Shown here piece by piece: positions 19,051-27,963 of a stretch of DNA of 64,000 nucleotides. Position 1 is the first letter of the stretch. Each line of letters begins with the position of its first letter. Made by a program: the position numbers and the translations under genes. Origin of the DNA: Glaciimonas sp. Lineage in GTDB: Bacteria; Pseudomonadota; Gammaproteobacteria; Burkholderiales; Burkholderiaceae_D. The notes under the pieces are model-generated. The model was not told the origin of the DNA. It searched no databases and saw only the letters and a program-made list of their open reading frames with translations. The stretch spans positions 24,051-88,050 of the forward strand of contig JABBOY010000012.1 in assembly GCA_012927585.1 (NCBI GenBank), read 5' to 3'.

Positions 19051-20043
19051 ATGTTGCAGCAATCACCGAATGTTGCCATCGCTGATGGGCATCCAAATTC
19101 GATCGAGCCGCTGCACGGCGCCCGCGCGGTCGCCGGATTTCGCTTATCGGCATCGACTTCGCCAGCCGCCGAGACCTGCTGGGTGGTGAGCGAGGATGCG
19201 CTGACCGTCGACATTGAAGGTGTCGGCAGCTACATGCTGATGTGGACGGCGACCGAAGACGCAATGCAGGCGGTCGGCTTCATCGCGCCCGATGGTGTAC
19301 TCGGCAGTCATGGCGTTCCTGAAGTACTGGCGCTGGCCGCCGGCTTCGCCTTTACCGAAGGCATCATCGCCGGCCTTGATGACATCCGCAGCATGGCGAT
19401 CTGCCCGGACCGCACTGACATCGTGCGGGTGCAACTGAAGCATCCCGGGCGGGTCAGGGTCGCTCGCCGTAACATCGTCGTCACCAGTTCCTGCGGGGTT
19501 TGCGGCGGACGCGACAAGCTCGATGGCGCACTGGTCGAGATGCCACCGGTACCCCATACGCTGCAACTGAGTAGTACCGACTTCCTGCCCTTTATGGCTG
19601 AAATGCGTCATCGACAGACCGTATTCACGCATACGGGTGGTGCCCATGCCGCCGCGCTGTTCTCGGCCGACGGCCAACTCCAAGCGTTCGCCGAAGATCT
19701 GGGACGGCATAACGCACTCGACAAAGTGATCGGGAAGTGCATGCTGGAAGGACGGAATTTGAAGGCCTGCATCGCGGTGCTCTCCAGCCGCCTCAGCTAC
19801 GAACTCGTCGCCAAAGCCGCCCGCGCAGGAATCGAAGTCGTGGCCGCGGTTTCGGCACCATCATCGCTGGCGATCGAGATCGCGCAGCGTTGTGGCATCA
19901 CCCTCTGCGGTTTTGTCCGCAATGAGTTAGCGACGGTGTATTCGCACCCGGAACGCATCAAGGAACTCGCCCGGGCAAAGGGTGAGCAATCAACCTCGGC
20001 GGCAACTGCGGACGGTGCCGTCAGGGACACCGGGGCTTTGTAA
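19051..20043 (+). CDS. fdhD: Formate dehydrogenase accessory sulfurtransferase FdhD
   Basis: A 330-residue FdhD protein. The sulfur-carrying cysteine pair is in SSCGVCGGRD, and FTHTGGAHAAALFSADGQL and EDLGRHNALDKVIG are classic FdhD blocks. FdhD transfers sulfur from a cysteine desulfurase to the molybdenum cofactor of DMSO-reductase family enzymes. It begins 17 bases after the membrane subunit gene, so it is probably dedicated to maturation of the neighbouring enzyme and not to a formate dehydrogenase. The last 25 residues are low-complexity. No strong ribosome-binding site precedes the ATG, and the start could be slightly further in. Confidence 0.92.
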   Translation: MLQQSPNVAIADGHPNSIEPLHGARAVAGFRLSASTSPAAETCWVVSEDALTVDIEGVGSYMLMWTATEDAMQAVGFIAPDGVLGSHGVPEVLALAAGFAFTEGIIAGLDDIRSMAICPDRTDIVRVQLKHPGRVRVARRNIVVTSSCGVCGGRDKLDGALVEMPPVPHTLQLSSTDFLPFMAEMRHRQTVFTHTGGAHAAALFSADGQLQAFAEDLGRHNALDKVIGKCMLEGRNLKACIAVLSSRLSYELVAKAARAGIEVVAAVSAPSSLAIEIAQRCGITLCGFVRNELATVYSHPERIKELARAKGEQSTSAATADGAVRDTGAL

Positions 20044-20198
20044 GCTCGGAGGTTAAAGCGGCCATGATCAACCTTTCGTGGTGGAGTAGTTAATTGATGA
20101 CACAATTTTTCGGGCTTACGTTCTTTCTATTCAAAAATGAATAAAGTCGAGCTAAGAGTACAGGTAGTTCATTGACAATAATAATGGAGGGAACAAGT

Positions 20199-21101
20199 AT
20201 GAAAATAACTAAAATTTCTTACCTGGTGGCTTTGGCAATTACCGGTGTTATCGTAACTCATGCGGCATATGCAACCGAAGGCGGCGGCTCCATCTATCCG
20301 ATGGGCGCGGAGAGCTTCCTGACCGGCGCGCTGCCGCCACCGGGCTTTTACCCGCTGGTGTATCTCAACCATTACAACGCCGACAAGATCAAGAACAATG
20401 ACGGTGACGACGTTGCCCCGCCGAATTTCAAGGTGACCGCTAACGTAATAGCGCCGCGCCTGATCTGGGTCACCGGCAACACACTGTTGGGCGGCCAGGT
20501 GGCGCACGCGCTGATGCTGCCGCTGGTCGATCTCGATGTCAGGGCCGGCGCTGCCAGCCAAAGCAAGAGCGGCATCGGTGATCTAAACATCACTCCGCTG
20601 GCGCTAAGTTATCACCACAACGGCAATCTGCACAGTGTCGTCGCGCTGGATATTTTTGCGCCCACCGGTAGTTACAACAAAAACGACATGGCCAATATCG
20701 GGCGCAATTACTGGGCGATTCAACCGGTATATACCGCCAGTTACATCGACCCGGCCGGCTGGAACGCCGATTTCAAGATGATGTATGACTTCAATTTCAA
20801 AAACACCGACACCAATTACAAGTCAGGTCAGGAATTCCATGTCGATTACGCGCTCGGCTACGGATTCAAGCAAAACTGGGTGGCTGGCGTGGGCGGCTAT
20901 ATGTATAAGCAAACCACCAACGATGAAAAAAACGGCGTGAAGGTACCCAATAACAAGGGGCAAGCCTTTGCGATTGGCCCTTCGATCAAGTACGACAATG
21001 GCAAAGGCATGTTCCTGATGGCTAAGTGGCAAAAGGAAATGAACGTCGAAAACCGCCCCGAAGGCCATGCGTTCTGGATCAAGGCCTTGCTGCCGTTCTG
21101 A
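20199..21101 (+). CDS. Outer-membrane protein, phenol_MetA_deg/SphA family
   Basis: A 300-residue protein with a signal peptide ending near AAYA (about residue 25) and a beta-barrel style sequence with alternating hydrophobic and aromatic residues, ending in ALLPF with a terminal phenylalanine as in outer-membrane barrels. Features such as GGGSIYPMGAESFLTGALPPPGFY are typical of the family. Members occur in operons for aromatic degradation and are thought to help uptake. ATG 20199 has GGAGGG ten bases upstream and is preferred to the ATG at 20172. It follows fdhD by 155 bases. Confidence 0.82.
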   Translation: MKITKISYLVALAITGVIVTHAAYATEGGGSIYPMGAESFLTGALPPPGFYPLVYLNHYNADKIKNNDGDDVAPPNFKVTANVIAPRLIWVTGNTLLGGQVAHALMLPLVDLDVRAGAASQSKSGIGDLNITPLALSYHHNGNLHSVVALDIFAPTGSYNKNDMANIGRNYWAIQPVYTASYIDPAGWNADFKMMYDFNFKNTDTNYKSGQEFHVDYALGYGFKQNWVAGVGGYMYKQTTNDEKNGVKVPNNKGQAFAIGPSIKYDNGKGMFLMAKWQKEMNVENRPEGHAFWIKALLPF

Positions 21102-21113
21102 TTGATGAGCCCG

Positions 21114-21143
21114 ACCCCTTTGCCTCACGGTAGGGAAAGGGGT
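21114..21143 (+). terminator. Stem-loop after the outer-membrane protein gene
   Basis: ACCCCTTT (21114-21121) pairs with AAAGGGGT (21136-21143), extended inside by CCT/AGG across one mismatch. No T-run follows, so it is only a possible terminator of the 14.9-21.1 kb operon. Confidence 0.4.
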
Positions 21144-21182
21144 GTCAAGGTGGGTGCGAACAGGCGCGGTCACCGCAGCCTG

Positions 21183-21225
21183 CGCGCTTCAGCGCCCTGC
21201 CCCGCATAGACCATCAAGGCCAGCA
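21183..21225. repeat. 43-bp dispersed repeat, copy A
   Basis: Begins CGCGCTTCAGCGCCC and ends AAGGCCAGCA. It matches 47664-47706 in the same orientation with one mismatch (T here, G there). Both copies are in non-coding gaps. Confidence 0.7.
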
Positions 21226-21495
21226 GTCGCTGCATCGTCAAAATAATCCGCATCGAGCGCTCATTGCTCGAACGCATCTACGCCGGAATTGCGCCGCCTG
21301 ACTGGAACTGATCAATTACCTGGTTGCGAAATTCAGCCCCAAGGCTTTCTAAGGGTGATGTCCGCGCGGATGGAGTAGTTGTTGCAATGTTTCAACGGGC
21401 ATTCCGGCCTGTTATGGTGGTGTCCGTCCGTCAAAGCCTTCAATGCAATCTCGGCGGCGGGACATCTAACCTAACAAGAGGCGGACCCTTGCCAC

Positions 21496-22056
21496 TCATT
21501 TTTCCTTGCTGCCTGCGTCGCCGTTCTGCGGCGCACGTATCCTGCTGTAGGTAGCCGAAATTCGGCTACCTTCGTCGTAGGTACCGGTCAGCATGCTGAT
21601 TAGCTTGGCCGTTTCGTACAGTTTCTTGTCAATATTCTCAATATTCTTTGTCTGATCGGTCAACATGTCCTGACGAATGTGCGTGTATTCGTCCAACATA
21701 CCTGCAGCGGCGTTGGTAACGTCATATGTATAGATCTTGCTGTTGCCGCCCTTAATCTTGGCGACCAACTTATACTTGAGCAGTTTACGCAGACTGTACT
21801 GGACGTTCGTGATGCCATCCATATTGAGCTGACGGGCGATAACGACAGCCGTCTTTGGTCGATCCTGCATGCGGATGACGTGAAGAAGAACCAGTTCTGG
21901 GTAACTAAGGTCACCCAGTCCGCACATGCTGCCAACCTGCAGACAAAAGCGCTGAAAGGCTTGCTCAAAGCGCAACACGGCCCATTCGAATTCCGTTGTC
22001 ATCGCGTCGTGATGGGTTCCTCCCAGATGCCAGCCTTTGTAATACCCTTGATCCAA
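21496..22056 (-). CDS. MarR-type winged-helix transcriptional regulator
   Basis: A 186-residue protein. A helical N-terminus (TTEFEWAVLRFEQAFQRF) precedes a winged-helix region around LSYPELVLLHVIRMQDRPKTAVVIARQLNMDGITNVQYSLRKLLKYKLV, followed by a helical dimerisation tail. It resembles the predicted MarR-like regulators associated with aromatic catabolism. It is divergent from the thiolase-to-ligase operon and is its most likely regulator; a MarR-type repressor has been described for auxin degradation. The only start codon after the upstream in-frame stop that suits the N-terminus is TTG at 22056, with ATG 22002 as the alternative. The inverted-repeat element begins 36 bases before it, so the native 5' end may be altered. 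Confidence 0.75.
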   Translation of the reverse strand: MDQGYYKGWHLGGTHHDAMTTEFEWAVLRFEQAFQRFCLQVGSMCGLGDLSYPELVLLHVIRMQDRPKTAVVIARQLNMDGITNVQYSLRKLLKYKLVAKIKGGNSKIYTYDVTNAAAGMLDEYTHIRQDMLTDQTKNIENIDKKLYETAKLISMLTGTYDEGSRISATYSRIRAPQNGDAGSKEK

Positions 22057-22092
22057 TGCCTTAGCCCCAATGTGTAGTTGATAAATTGTTGC

Positions 22093-22249
22093 CTAAAGTG
22101 GACCATTCTGTCCAGACAAATCTTTACTAAATTTTTGATAGAGCCCTGTCCCCCAACACAGCGGTATGTGTGCTATCCCAATTCACGGCCAAATTTATCG
22201 ATGACTGCCGTTCCTCTATCTAGTGTCTCGATTTCGGGGTCCACTTTAG
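22093..22249. mobile_element. 157-bp element with perfect 12-bp inverted ends (MITE-like or IS remnant)
   Basis: The left end CTAAAGTGGACC (22093-22104) is the exact reverse complement of the right end GGTCCACTTTAG (22238-22249). Eleven of these bases (TAAAGTGGACC) also occur at 62923-62933 at the left end of the IS3-type element. No target duplication is obvious. It lies 36 bases upstream of the MarR-type start. Confidence 0.5.
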
Positions 22250-22738
22250 TAGTCGATAGGATGATTACGAGCAACAGGTGAGTGAAATGGAAATACAACA
22301 GGTGTTATTTCCTTTCGGACGGAAGGATATAGGCTGTCTTTTGCCGTAGTCCAAATCCCATGTCCTTCTTAAGCCGTCCACCGAAATTGCGGCGTCAACG
22401 GAGCAAGAATCCATAGCCTACAAATACTTCAAATCGCTGTTATGACGCCATTTGCGAGATCGGCGTAATGGCGTGGGCTTCCAAGGATTTTTGTTGTCCG
22501 GCAGCTCCGGCCGATACTCAGCGCACTCGACAATAAGGGAATGTGATGCACCCAACATCCGCAGGTCGGGTGAAGAGTCGGCGTGCGGACGCTCCCTCAT
22601 CTATCGTTCCGGCCGCTAACGCTACGGCCCATCAGCAATAAAGACACATCGACAAGCTGCCTATCCCGCGCCGGTTCCCGACCGGAAGCCGCGTCTAAGC
22701 AGCTATTAAAATTATCAATGCAAATTAAATAAATAATA

Positions 22739-22753
22739 GATTGACTTTCAATC
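22739..22753. promoter_or_regulatory. Inverted repeat GATTGA-CTT-TCAATC, candidate operator
   Basis: Perfect 6-bp half sites with a 3-base spacer in the AT-rich stretch about 100 bases upstream of the thiolase start. Its size and place fit a MarR-type operator; binding is inferred. Confidence 0.35.
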
Positions 22754-22855
22754 GATAATAGCAAAGACTTACCTAAAACAAGTATGCACCGTCGTTCGCG
22801 CCTCACGTCAGGGAGGCCCAGAGTCGACCGGGACAACGAAAACAGGAGGAGACCC

Positions 22856-24061
22856 ATGGAATTCAAAGCCGAAATTCCCTACGGCGCGTATTGGAGTACG
22901 CCATTTGCGCGCTGGCAGGGCAGCCTTGCCGCTTTGCACAGCGTCAAGTTTGCCGCTCACGTAACGAAGCTGGAACTGGCGAAGCGTGGCATTCCGGCCG
23001 ACGCGTTCGACTATGGCGTGCTGGGCCTCTCGGTTCCCCAACCCCACGCTTTCTATGGCTTGCCATGGCTCACGGGAATGGCGGGCGCGGAACAGGTCGG
23101 CGGCCCGACGCTGATGCAGGCCTGCGCTACCGGTGTTCGCTGCCTACTCGCCGCAGCTCAGGAAATCGAGATGGGCATGGCCAGTGCCGCCCTGGCCGTC
23201 ACTTGTGACCGCACCTCCAACGGCCCGCACCTGTATTACCCGAATCCTCAAGCCCCCGGTGGTACTGGCACCAGCGAGGACTGGGTCCTGGGCAACATCG
23301 CCTGTGATCCGTTGGGCGGCCACTCGATGCTGGTCACCGCCGAGAACGTCGCGAAGAAACACGGGATATCTTCATCACAACAGCACGAGGTGGTGTTGCG
23401 GCGCGAAGCCCAATATCAGGACGCGCTGCGCGACGGGTCGGCGTTCCTCAAGCGTTTCATGACGCTGCCCTTCGAAGTACCGACGGCGAATTTCAAGAAG
23501 ACGGTGGCCACGCTGAATGGTGACGAAGGCGTCAGCCGGTCGACGACGGAAGGGCTGGCGCGACTGAAGTCAGTTATGGAGGGCGGCACCGTCACCTTCG
23601 GAGGCCAAACACATCCGGCCGACGGTAACGCCGCGATCATCGTGGCCGACGCGCGCAAGGCGCAAGAACTTTCGTCCAACCCGTCCATCGCCGTGCGTCT
23701 GCATGGCTTCGGCCAAGCCCGCGCGCCCCTCGCCTACATGCCCGAGGCGAGCGTGCCGGCGGCGCGACGCGCTCTCGAACAAGCGGGCCTGTCCATCAAG
23801 CAGATGAATGCCATCAAAACACACAACCCGTTTGCACTGAACGACATCGTCTTCTCCCGGGAAACTGGGGCAGACATCGACATCATGAACAACTGGGGCT
23901 GCTCGCTGGTATGGGGCCACCCCCAGGCACCCATGGGCACCCGCGCGATTATCGAACTGATCGAGGAACTGGCCATTCGCGGCGGCGGCTACGGTCTTTT
24001 CACAGGCTGCGCCGCGGGCGACACCGCCATGGCGGTCGTGTTGCAGGTGGCCGAACGCTGA
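22856..24061 (+). CDS. Thiolase family protein
   Basis: A 401-residue thiolase. The nucleophilic cysteine is Cys90 in LMQACATGVRC. The asparagine motif reads THNPFALND, the histidine motif WGHPQAPMGTR, and the second cysteine is in TGCAAGDTAMAV, so all four active-site elements are present. ATG 22856 follows AGGAGGAGACCC and gives the normal N-terminus; the frame extends upstream without homology. It is the first gene of a long operon. By context it would cleave a 3-oxo-3-arylpropionyl-CoA to an arylcarboxyl-CoA (possibly 2-aminobenzoyl-CoA) and acetyl-CoA. The substrate is inferred from the match to the auxin-degradation gene set. Confidence 0.88.
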   Translation: MEFKAEIPYGAYWSTPFARWQGSLAALHSVKFAAHVTKLELAKRGIPADAFDYGVLGLSVPQPHAFYGLPWLTGMAGAEQVGGPTLMQACATGVRCLLAAAQEIEMGMASAALAVTCDRTSNGPHLYYPNPQAPGGTGTSEDWVLGNIACDPLGGHSMLVTAENVAKKHGISSSQQHEVVLRREAQYQDALRDGSAFLKRFMTLPFEVPTANFKKTVATLNGDEGVSRSTTEGLARLKSVMEGGTVTFGGQTHPADGNAAIIVADARKAQELSSNPSIAVRLHGFGQARAPLAYMPEASVPAARRALEQAGLSIKQMNAIKTHNPFALNDIVFSRETGADIDIMNNWGCSLVWGHPQAPMGTRAIIELIEELAIRGGGYGLFTGCAAGDTAMAVVLQVAER

Positions 24062-24106
24062 CATGACCTGGAACCAACAAGAGCACGAAAACCAAAGGAG
24101 ACTTTC

Positions 24107-26215
24107 ATGAACTATCGTATCGGCGTGGATGTGGGAGGCACATTCACGGACTTTCTTCTCATTGACGAGCAGGGCAACTCAAGCATTTTCAAAACGCCGA
24201 GCACGCCCAAGGATCCCTCGATCGGAGTGCTCAATGGCCTGCGCGAAATGGCCGAAAAGGGCGGCATGAACTTGCGTGATTTCGCTGGAAAGATCGACGT
24301 GATCGTGCACGGCACCACGGTCACGACTAACGCCGTGCTCACCGGCAATGGCGTCAAGACTGGACTTCTCACGACCTCCGGGTTCCGCGACATTCTGGAG
24401 ATGCGGCGCGGCTATCGCGAGGAAATCTATAACAACAAATTGCTGCCGCCCCCGCCGTTGGTACCCCGCGACCGGCGCATGCCGGTGACCGAGCGCATGA
24501 ATGCTGCCGGCGAGATAGTGACGCTGCTGGATAAACAGTCGCTTGGCGCGGCCGTGGCCGAGCTGAAAAAGCAGGAGGTCGATGCGGTGGCCATTTGCTT
24601 CATGCACAGCTACGCCAATCCCGCGCACGAACAGGCGGCGAAGAAGCTGGTGGCCGAAGCGTTGCCCGACGCCTACCTCACTGTGTCGTCGGATCTGCTG
24701 CCCCAGGCGCGGATGTACGAGCGCGTGTCCACTGCGGCGCTCAACAGCTATGTCGGGCCGATTCTCAAGCGCTATCTCGACGCATTGTTGGAAAATCTGA
24801 AAAGCATCGGCTTCAATGGTGTGCTATTGATCATGCAGTCTAACGGCGGCGTTGCGACCCCTGAATCGACCGCAGAGCGCGCGGTGATGACACTGCTGTC
24901 GGGCCCTGCTGGCGGCCCTGTCGCCGGCATCACCTTCGCCGGCGTCCAGGACTACGACCGCTGCATGACGGTGGATATGGGCGGAACGTCGTTCGATGCC
25001 GCAGTGGTGCAGAACGGTGTACCGCTACTGCGCAGCGAAGGATGGATCAACCGCCAGCGCCTGGCATTGCCCATGCTTGACATCCACACCATCGGCGCCG
25101 GCGGCGGCTCGATTGGCTGGATCGACGACGGCGGCCTGCTTCGCATGGGCCCGCAGAGCGCCGGTGCCGACCCCGGTCCGGCCTGCTACGGACGCGGCGG
25201 CACGCTGCCGACGTGCACCGACGCCAATCTGGTGTTGGGCTTCCTCGACCCCGAATATTTCCTTGGCGGGCGCATGAAGCTCGATGCCGCTGCCGCGCGC
25301 AAGGCGATCGAGACGCATGTCGCCCTCCCGCTGAAGCTCTCGGTGGAAGAGGCGGCCGCCGGCATGTACCACCTGGTCAATGTCAACATGGCGGCCGGCC
25401 TGCGTGAAATCACCGTCAGCCGGGGCATCGACCCGCGCGAATTCCCGCTGGTGGTGGCGGGCGGGGCGGGGCCGATCCACGGTGCCATGATCGCGCTGGA
25501 ACTCGAATTGCCGGTGATCCTGGTGCCCAAGGAATCATCGATCTTTTGCGCCAGCGGCATGCTGCGGTCCGACTTCAAGCACAGCTACGTGCGCACCTAC
25601 CATGCGCTGGCGTCGAAGGCCGATGCACGGCTGATGGCCCAGTATCTCGGCGATCTCGAGCAAGAGGGTCGCACCGTGCTCCGTCAGGAAAAAGTGGAGG
25701 ATCGCGAGCGGGTACGCGTCGAGTATGGCGCGGACCTGCGCTACCTCGGCCAGCACAACGAGATTACCTGCGGCTTCGACATCCTCCGCTTCGAAGCCGA
25801 TGGCATGGATTATCTGTCCGAGCTGCTTCACCAGGAGCATGACCGCCTCTACGGCTACTCGCTAAAGGGCACGCCGACCGAGATCGAAGTGGTGAACCTG
25901 AGGGTGACGGTGCTCGGGATCACCGCCAAGCCGGCTATGCAGTTCATGGAACGGGGCGGCGATAGCGCCGAGCCGTGCAAAAAAGGTGTGCGTTCGGTAT
26001 ACCTCCCGGGCGAACGCAAGTTCCGGGAGATTCCCGTTTATGACGGTGAGGCCATGGTCTACGGCAACACGGGCAGCGGCCCCGCGCTCATCGAGCAAAT
26101 CACCACAACCACCTTCGTGTCGCCAGAATACGACTTCGTCGTGGACCGTGCCGGCACCTTTTGTCTCTTTCTGAAAGAGATTGGACACACCTATTTGCGG
26201 AGGATTTTTCAATGA
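24107..26215 (+). CDS. Hydantoinase/oxoprolinase family subunit A (HyuA)
   Basis: A 702-residue protein with the ATP-binding entry GVDVGGTFTDFLLID at residues 6-20, a central VDMGGTSFDAAVV and GGGSIGWID, as in HyuA, 5-oxoprolinase and acetone/acetophenone carboxylase subunits. These enzymes use ATP to activate an amide, lactam or ketone. The stop overlaps the hyuB start. In the auxin route a hydantoinase-like enzyme opens the oxidised pyrrole ring of oxindoleacetate, which fits the next genes (mutase, CoA ligase). A carboxylase role is the main alternative, but no third small subunit is seen. Confidence 0.88.
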   Translation: MNYRIGVDVGGTFTDFLLIDEQGNSSIFKTPSTPKDPSIGVLNGLREMAEKGGMNLRDFAGKIDVIVHGTTVTTNAVLTGNGVKTGLLTTSGFRDILEMRRGYREEIYNNKLLPPPPLVPRDRRMPVTERMNAAGEIVTLLDKQSLGAAVAELKKQEVDAVAICFMHSYANPAHEQAAKKLVAEALPDAYLTVSSDLLPQARMYERVSTAALNSYVGPILKRYLDALLENLKSIGFNGVLLIMQSNGGVATPESTAERAVMTLLSGPAGGPVAGITFAGVQDYDRCMTVDMGGTSFDAAVVQNGVPLLRSEGWINRQRLALPMLDIHTIGAGGGSIGWIDDGGLLRMGPQSAGADPGPACYGRGGTLPTCTDANLVLGFLDPEYFLGGRMKLDAAAARKAIETHVALPLKLSVEEAAAGMYHLVNVNMAAGLREITVSRGIDPREFPLVVAGGAGPIHGAMIALELELPVILVPKESSIFCASGMLRSDFKHSYVRTYHALASKADARLMAQYLGDLEQEGRTVLRQEKVEDRERVRVEYGADLRYLGQHNEITCGFDILRFEADGMDYLSELLHQEHDRLYGYSLKGTPTEIEVVNLRVTVLGITAKPAMQFMERGGDSAEPCKKGVRSVYLPGERKFREIPVYDGEAMVYGNTGSGPALIEQITTTTFVSPEYDFVVDRAGTFCLFLKEIGHTYLRRIFQ

Positions 26216-27963
26216 CAAAGCCTATCGATCCGATCCTGGTCACGGTCATCCAGCGACGCCTCAAAGCCATCACGGAGGAAATGGGGCTAGTGATGCTGCG
26301 CACCGCGCGCTCGCCGATCCTGAGCGAGGCGCGCGACTTCGTCACCGGCCTCTACGACGCCCGCGGCCAAATGATGGAGCAGACCGCGTACATCCCGATC
26401 CTGGCCTTCGCGGTGCCGCTCGGCATCAAGTACATGGTCGAGTACTACGGCGATGAGCTATATCCGGGCGACGTGATCATCCACAACGATCCCTTCACCG
26501 GCGGCAATCAGGCGGCCGACGTCAAGATTGTGCGGCCGATTTTCGTCAAGGACAAGCTGATCGGCTTTTCGGCCATCAACGGTCATCAGGCCGACGTCGG
26601 CGGTGCGGTGGCGGGTGCCTACAACCCGGCGGCAACCGAGATCTGGCAAGAGGCACTGCGCATCACACCGGTCAAGCTCTACGAAAAAGGCAAGAAGCGC
26701 CAGGACGTATGGGACCTGATTTTCGGCAATATCCGCTTCCCCATCGTTCAGGAAGACATCCAGGCCGCCATTGGCGGCTGCGCCGTAGGTGAGCGGGAAC
26801 TCGTGAAGCTCGTCGATCGCTACGGTTGGGAACGCTTCAATGCCCACCTGCAATATCTGTATGACGCCACTGAGCAGCAGATGCGCGCGGAGATCAAGGC
26901 GATTCCCGACGGTAGCTACCGCGGCACCTCGACCGCCTACTACGACGGCTTCAATCCCGGCTCGAAGATGGAGATCAAGGTGGAGGTAACGGTCAGCGGC
27001 GAAAAGATTCATTTCGACTTCACCGGTACGGCGCCGCAGACGCCCGGCTATGTCAATGCTCCGCTCGGCTCAAGCATGACCTCGGTGATCCTGACGCTGC
27101 TAATGTGCCTCAAGGATCCCAACGTGCCCCAGAACACCGGCATGGTACGGCCGATCACCGCGTACATGCCGGAAGGTTCGATGCTGAATCCGCGCTTTCC
27201 AGCCGCCAGCACCTTCGGCAACCATTTGTCCGACCAGATCTCGGCGGCAATCTTCGATGCCCTGTCGCAAGCTTTGCCGGAGCGCGTCACCGCCGCCTGG
27301 AATCCGCTCTTCGCGATTGCCGCGGTCGGCTTCAACGACCGCACCAACCAGCCGTTCGTGGACATTCTGTTCAACGGACTGAAAGGCGGAGGAGGTGGCA
27401 CTCAGGGGGCGGACGGCTACGACCATATCGGCCTGATCGCGTGCGGCGGCGGGTTGCTGGCGCAGGATCCGGAAATGTTCGAGATGAAGGATCCGTTGTT
27501 CCTGCACAAGTTCGAGTACATGCCCGATTCCGCCGGTTCGGGCCAGTGGCGCGGCGGTCTGGGCGTGGAGATGGAAATGGAGTTCCTGAACGACGGCAAT
27601 CTGGTCAGCGCTTTCGGCGACGGCATCGATCCGGGTTCGGAGGCCAAGGGCATTCTCGGCGGCGGAGCCGGCATCCTCAATCGCGGCGAGCTGCACTACC
27701 CGGACGGCAGCGTGCATGTCTGCCGGAGCAAGGAAGTGGTTCCCGCCATTCCCAGGGGCACCCGCTGGTATCAGGTGGCCGGAGGCGGCGGCGGCTACGG
27801 CGACCCGCGTCGTCGCCCGGCCGAGTTGGTGGCGCGAGAGGTGCTCTACGGTTATATCTCGCCGGAAAACGCGCGTCGGCAGTACGGCGTGGTGGTCGAG
27901 GACAGGAGCCTAGCGCTCGACCGCGCCGCAACAGAAACGCTACGCAAGGAAGTAAGGCCATGA
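26212..27963 (+). CDS. Hydantoinase/oxoprolinase family subunit B (HyuB)
   Basis: A 583-residue HyuB-type protein with the family blocks EEMGLVMLRTARSPILSEARDF, HNDPFTGGNQAADVK and, near the end, GGGGGYGDPRRRP. ATG 26212 overlaps the HyuA stop; the upstream extension of the frame is inside hyuA. HyuA and HyuB form one enzyme. The stop overlaps the ATG of the mutase gene by four bases, so ring opening and carbon-skeleton rearrangement genes are translationally coupled. Confidence 0.88.
   Translation: MTKPIDPILVTVIQRRLKAITEEMGLVMLRTARSPILSEARDFVTGLYDARGQMMEQTAYIPILAFAVPLGIKYMVEYYGDELYPGDVIIHNDPFTGGNQAADVKIVRPIFVKDKLIGFSAINGHQADVGGAVAGAYNPAATEIWQEALRITPVKLYEKGKKRQDVWDLIFGNIRFPIVQEDIQAAIGGCAVGERELVKLVDRYGWERFNAHLQYLYDATEQQMRAEIKAIPDGSYRGTSTAYYDGFNPGSKMEIKVEVTVSGEKIHFDFTGTAPQTPGYVNAPLGSSMTSVILTLLMCLKDPNVPQNTGMVRPITAYMPEGSMLNPRFPAASTFGNHLSDQISAAIFDALSQALPERVTAAWNPLFAIAAVGFNDRTNQPFVDILFNGLKGGGGGTQGADGYDHIGLIACGGGLLAQDPEMFEMKDPLFLHKFEYMPDSAGSGQWRGGLGVEMEMEFLNDGNLVSAFGDGIDPGSEAKGILGGGAGILNRGELHYPDGSVHVCRSKEVVPAIPRGTRWYQVAGGGGGYGDPRRRPAELVAREVLYGYISPENARRQYGVVVEDRSLALDRAATETLRKEVRP

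Larger units (their letters stand above)
21102..21495. other. Intergenic region with a stem-loop and a dispersed repeat
   Basis: Between the outer-membrane gene and the MarR-type gene, which converge. It holds a stem-loop at 21114-21143 and one copy of a 43-bp repeat at 21183-21225. No credible gene was seen in the remainder. Confidence 0.5.
22057..22855. promoter_or_regulatory. Divergent control region between the MarR-type gene and the catabolic operon
   Basis: About 800 bases without a convincing gene. It contains the 157-bp inverted-repeat element, an AT-rich stretch around 22700-22780 with the inverted repeat at 22739, and AGGAGGAGA just before the thiolase start at 22856. The operon promoter probably lies in the AT-rich part. 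Small open frames in 22418-22866 show no family features. Confidence 0.5.

Noticed and set aside
22741..22770. Possible -35 TTGACT box of the catabolic operon
   Set aside because: No matching -10 element occurs at normal spacing; the same bases are part of the inverted repeat reported instead.
27105..27959. N-terminal extension of the mutase reading frame
   Set aside because: It overlaps hyuB in another frame and is arginine-rich; the ATG at 27960 overlaps the hyuB stop and gives the right length for the family.
24107..27963. HyuAB as an acetone or acetophenone carboxylase
   Set aside because: The third small subunit of those enzymes is not seen and the downstream mutase and ligase fit ring opening better. 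It remains a formal alternative.
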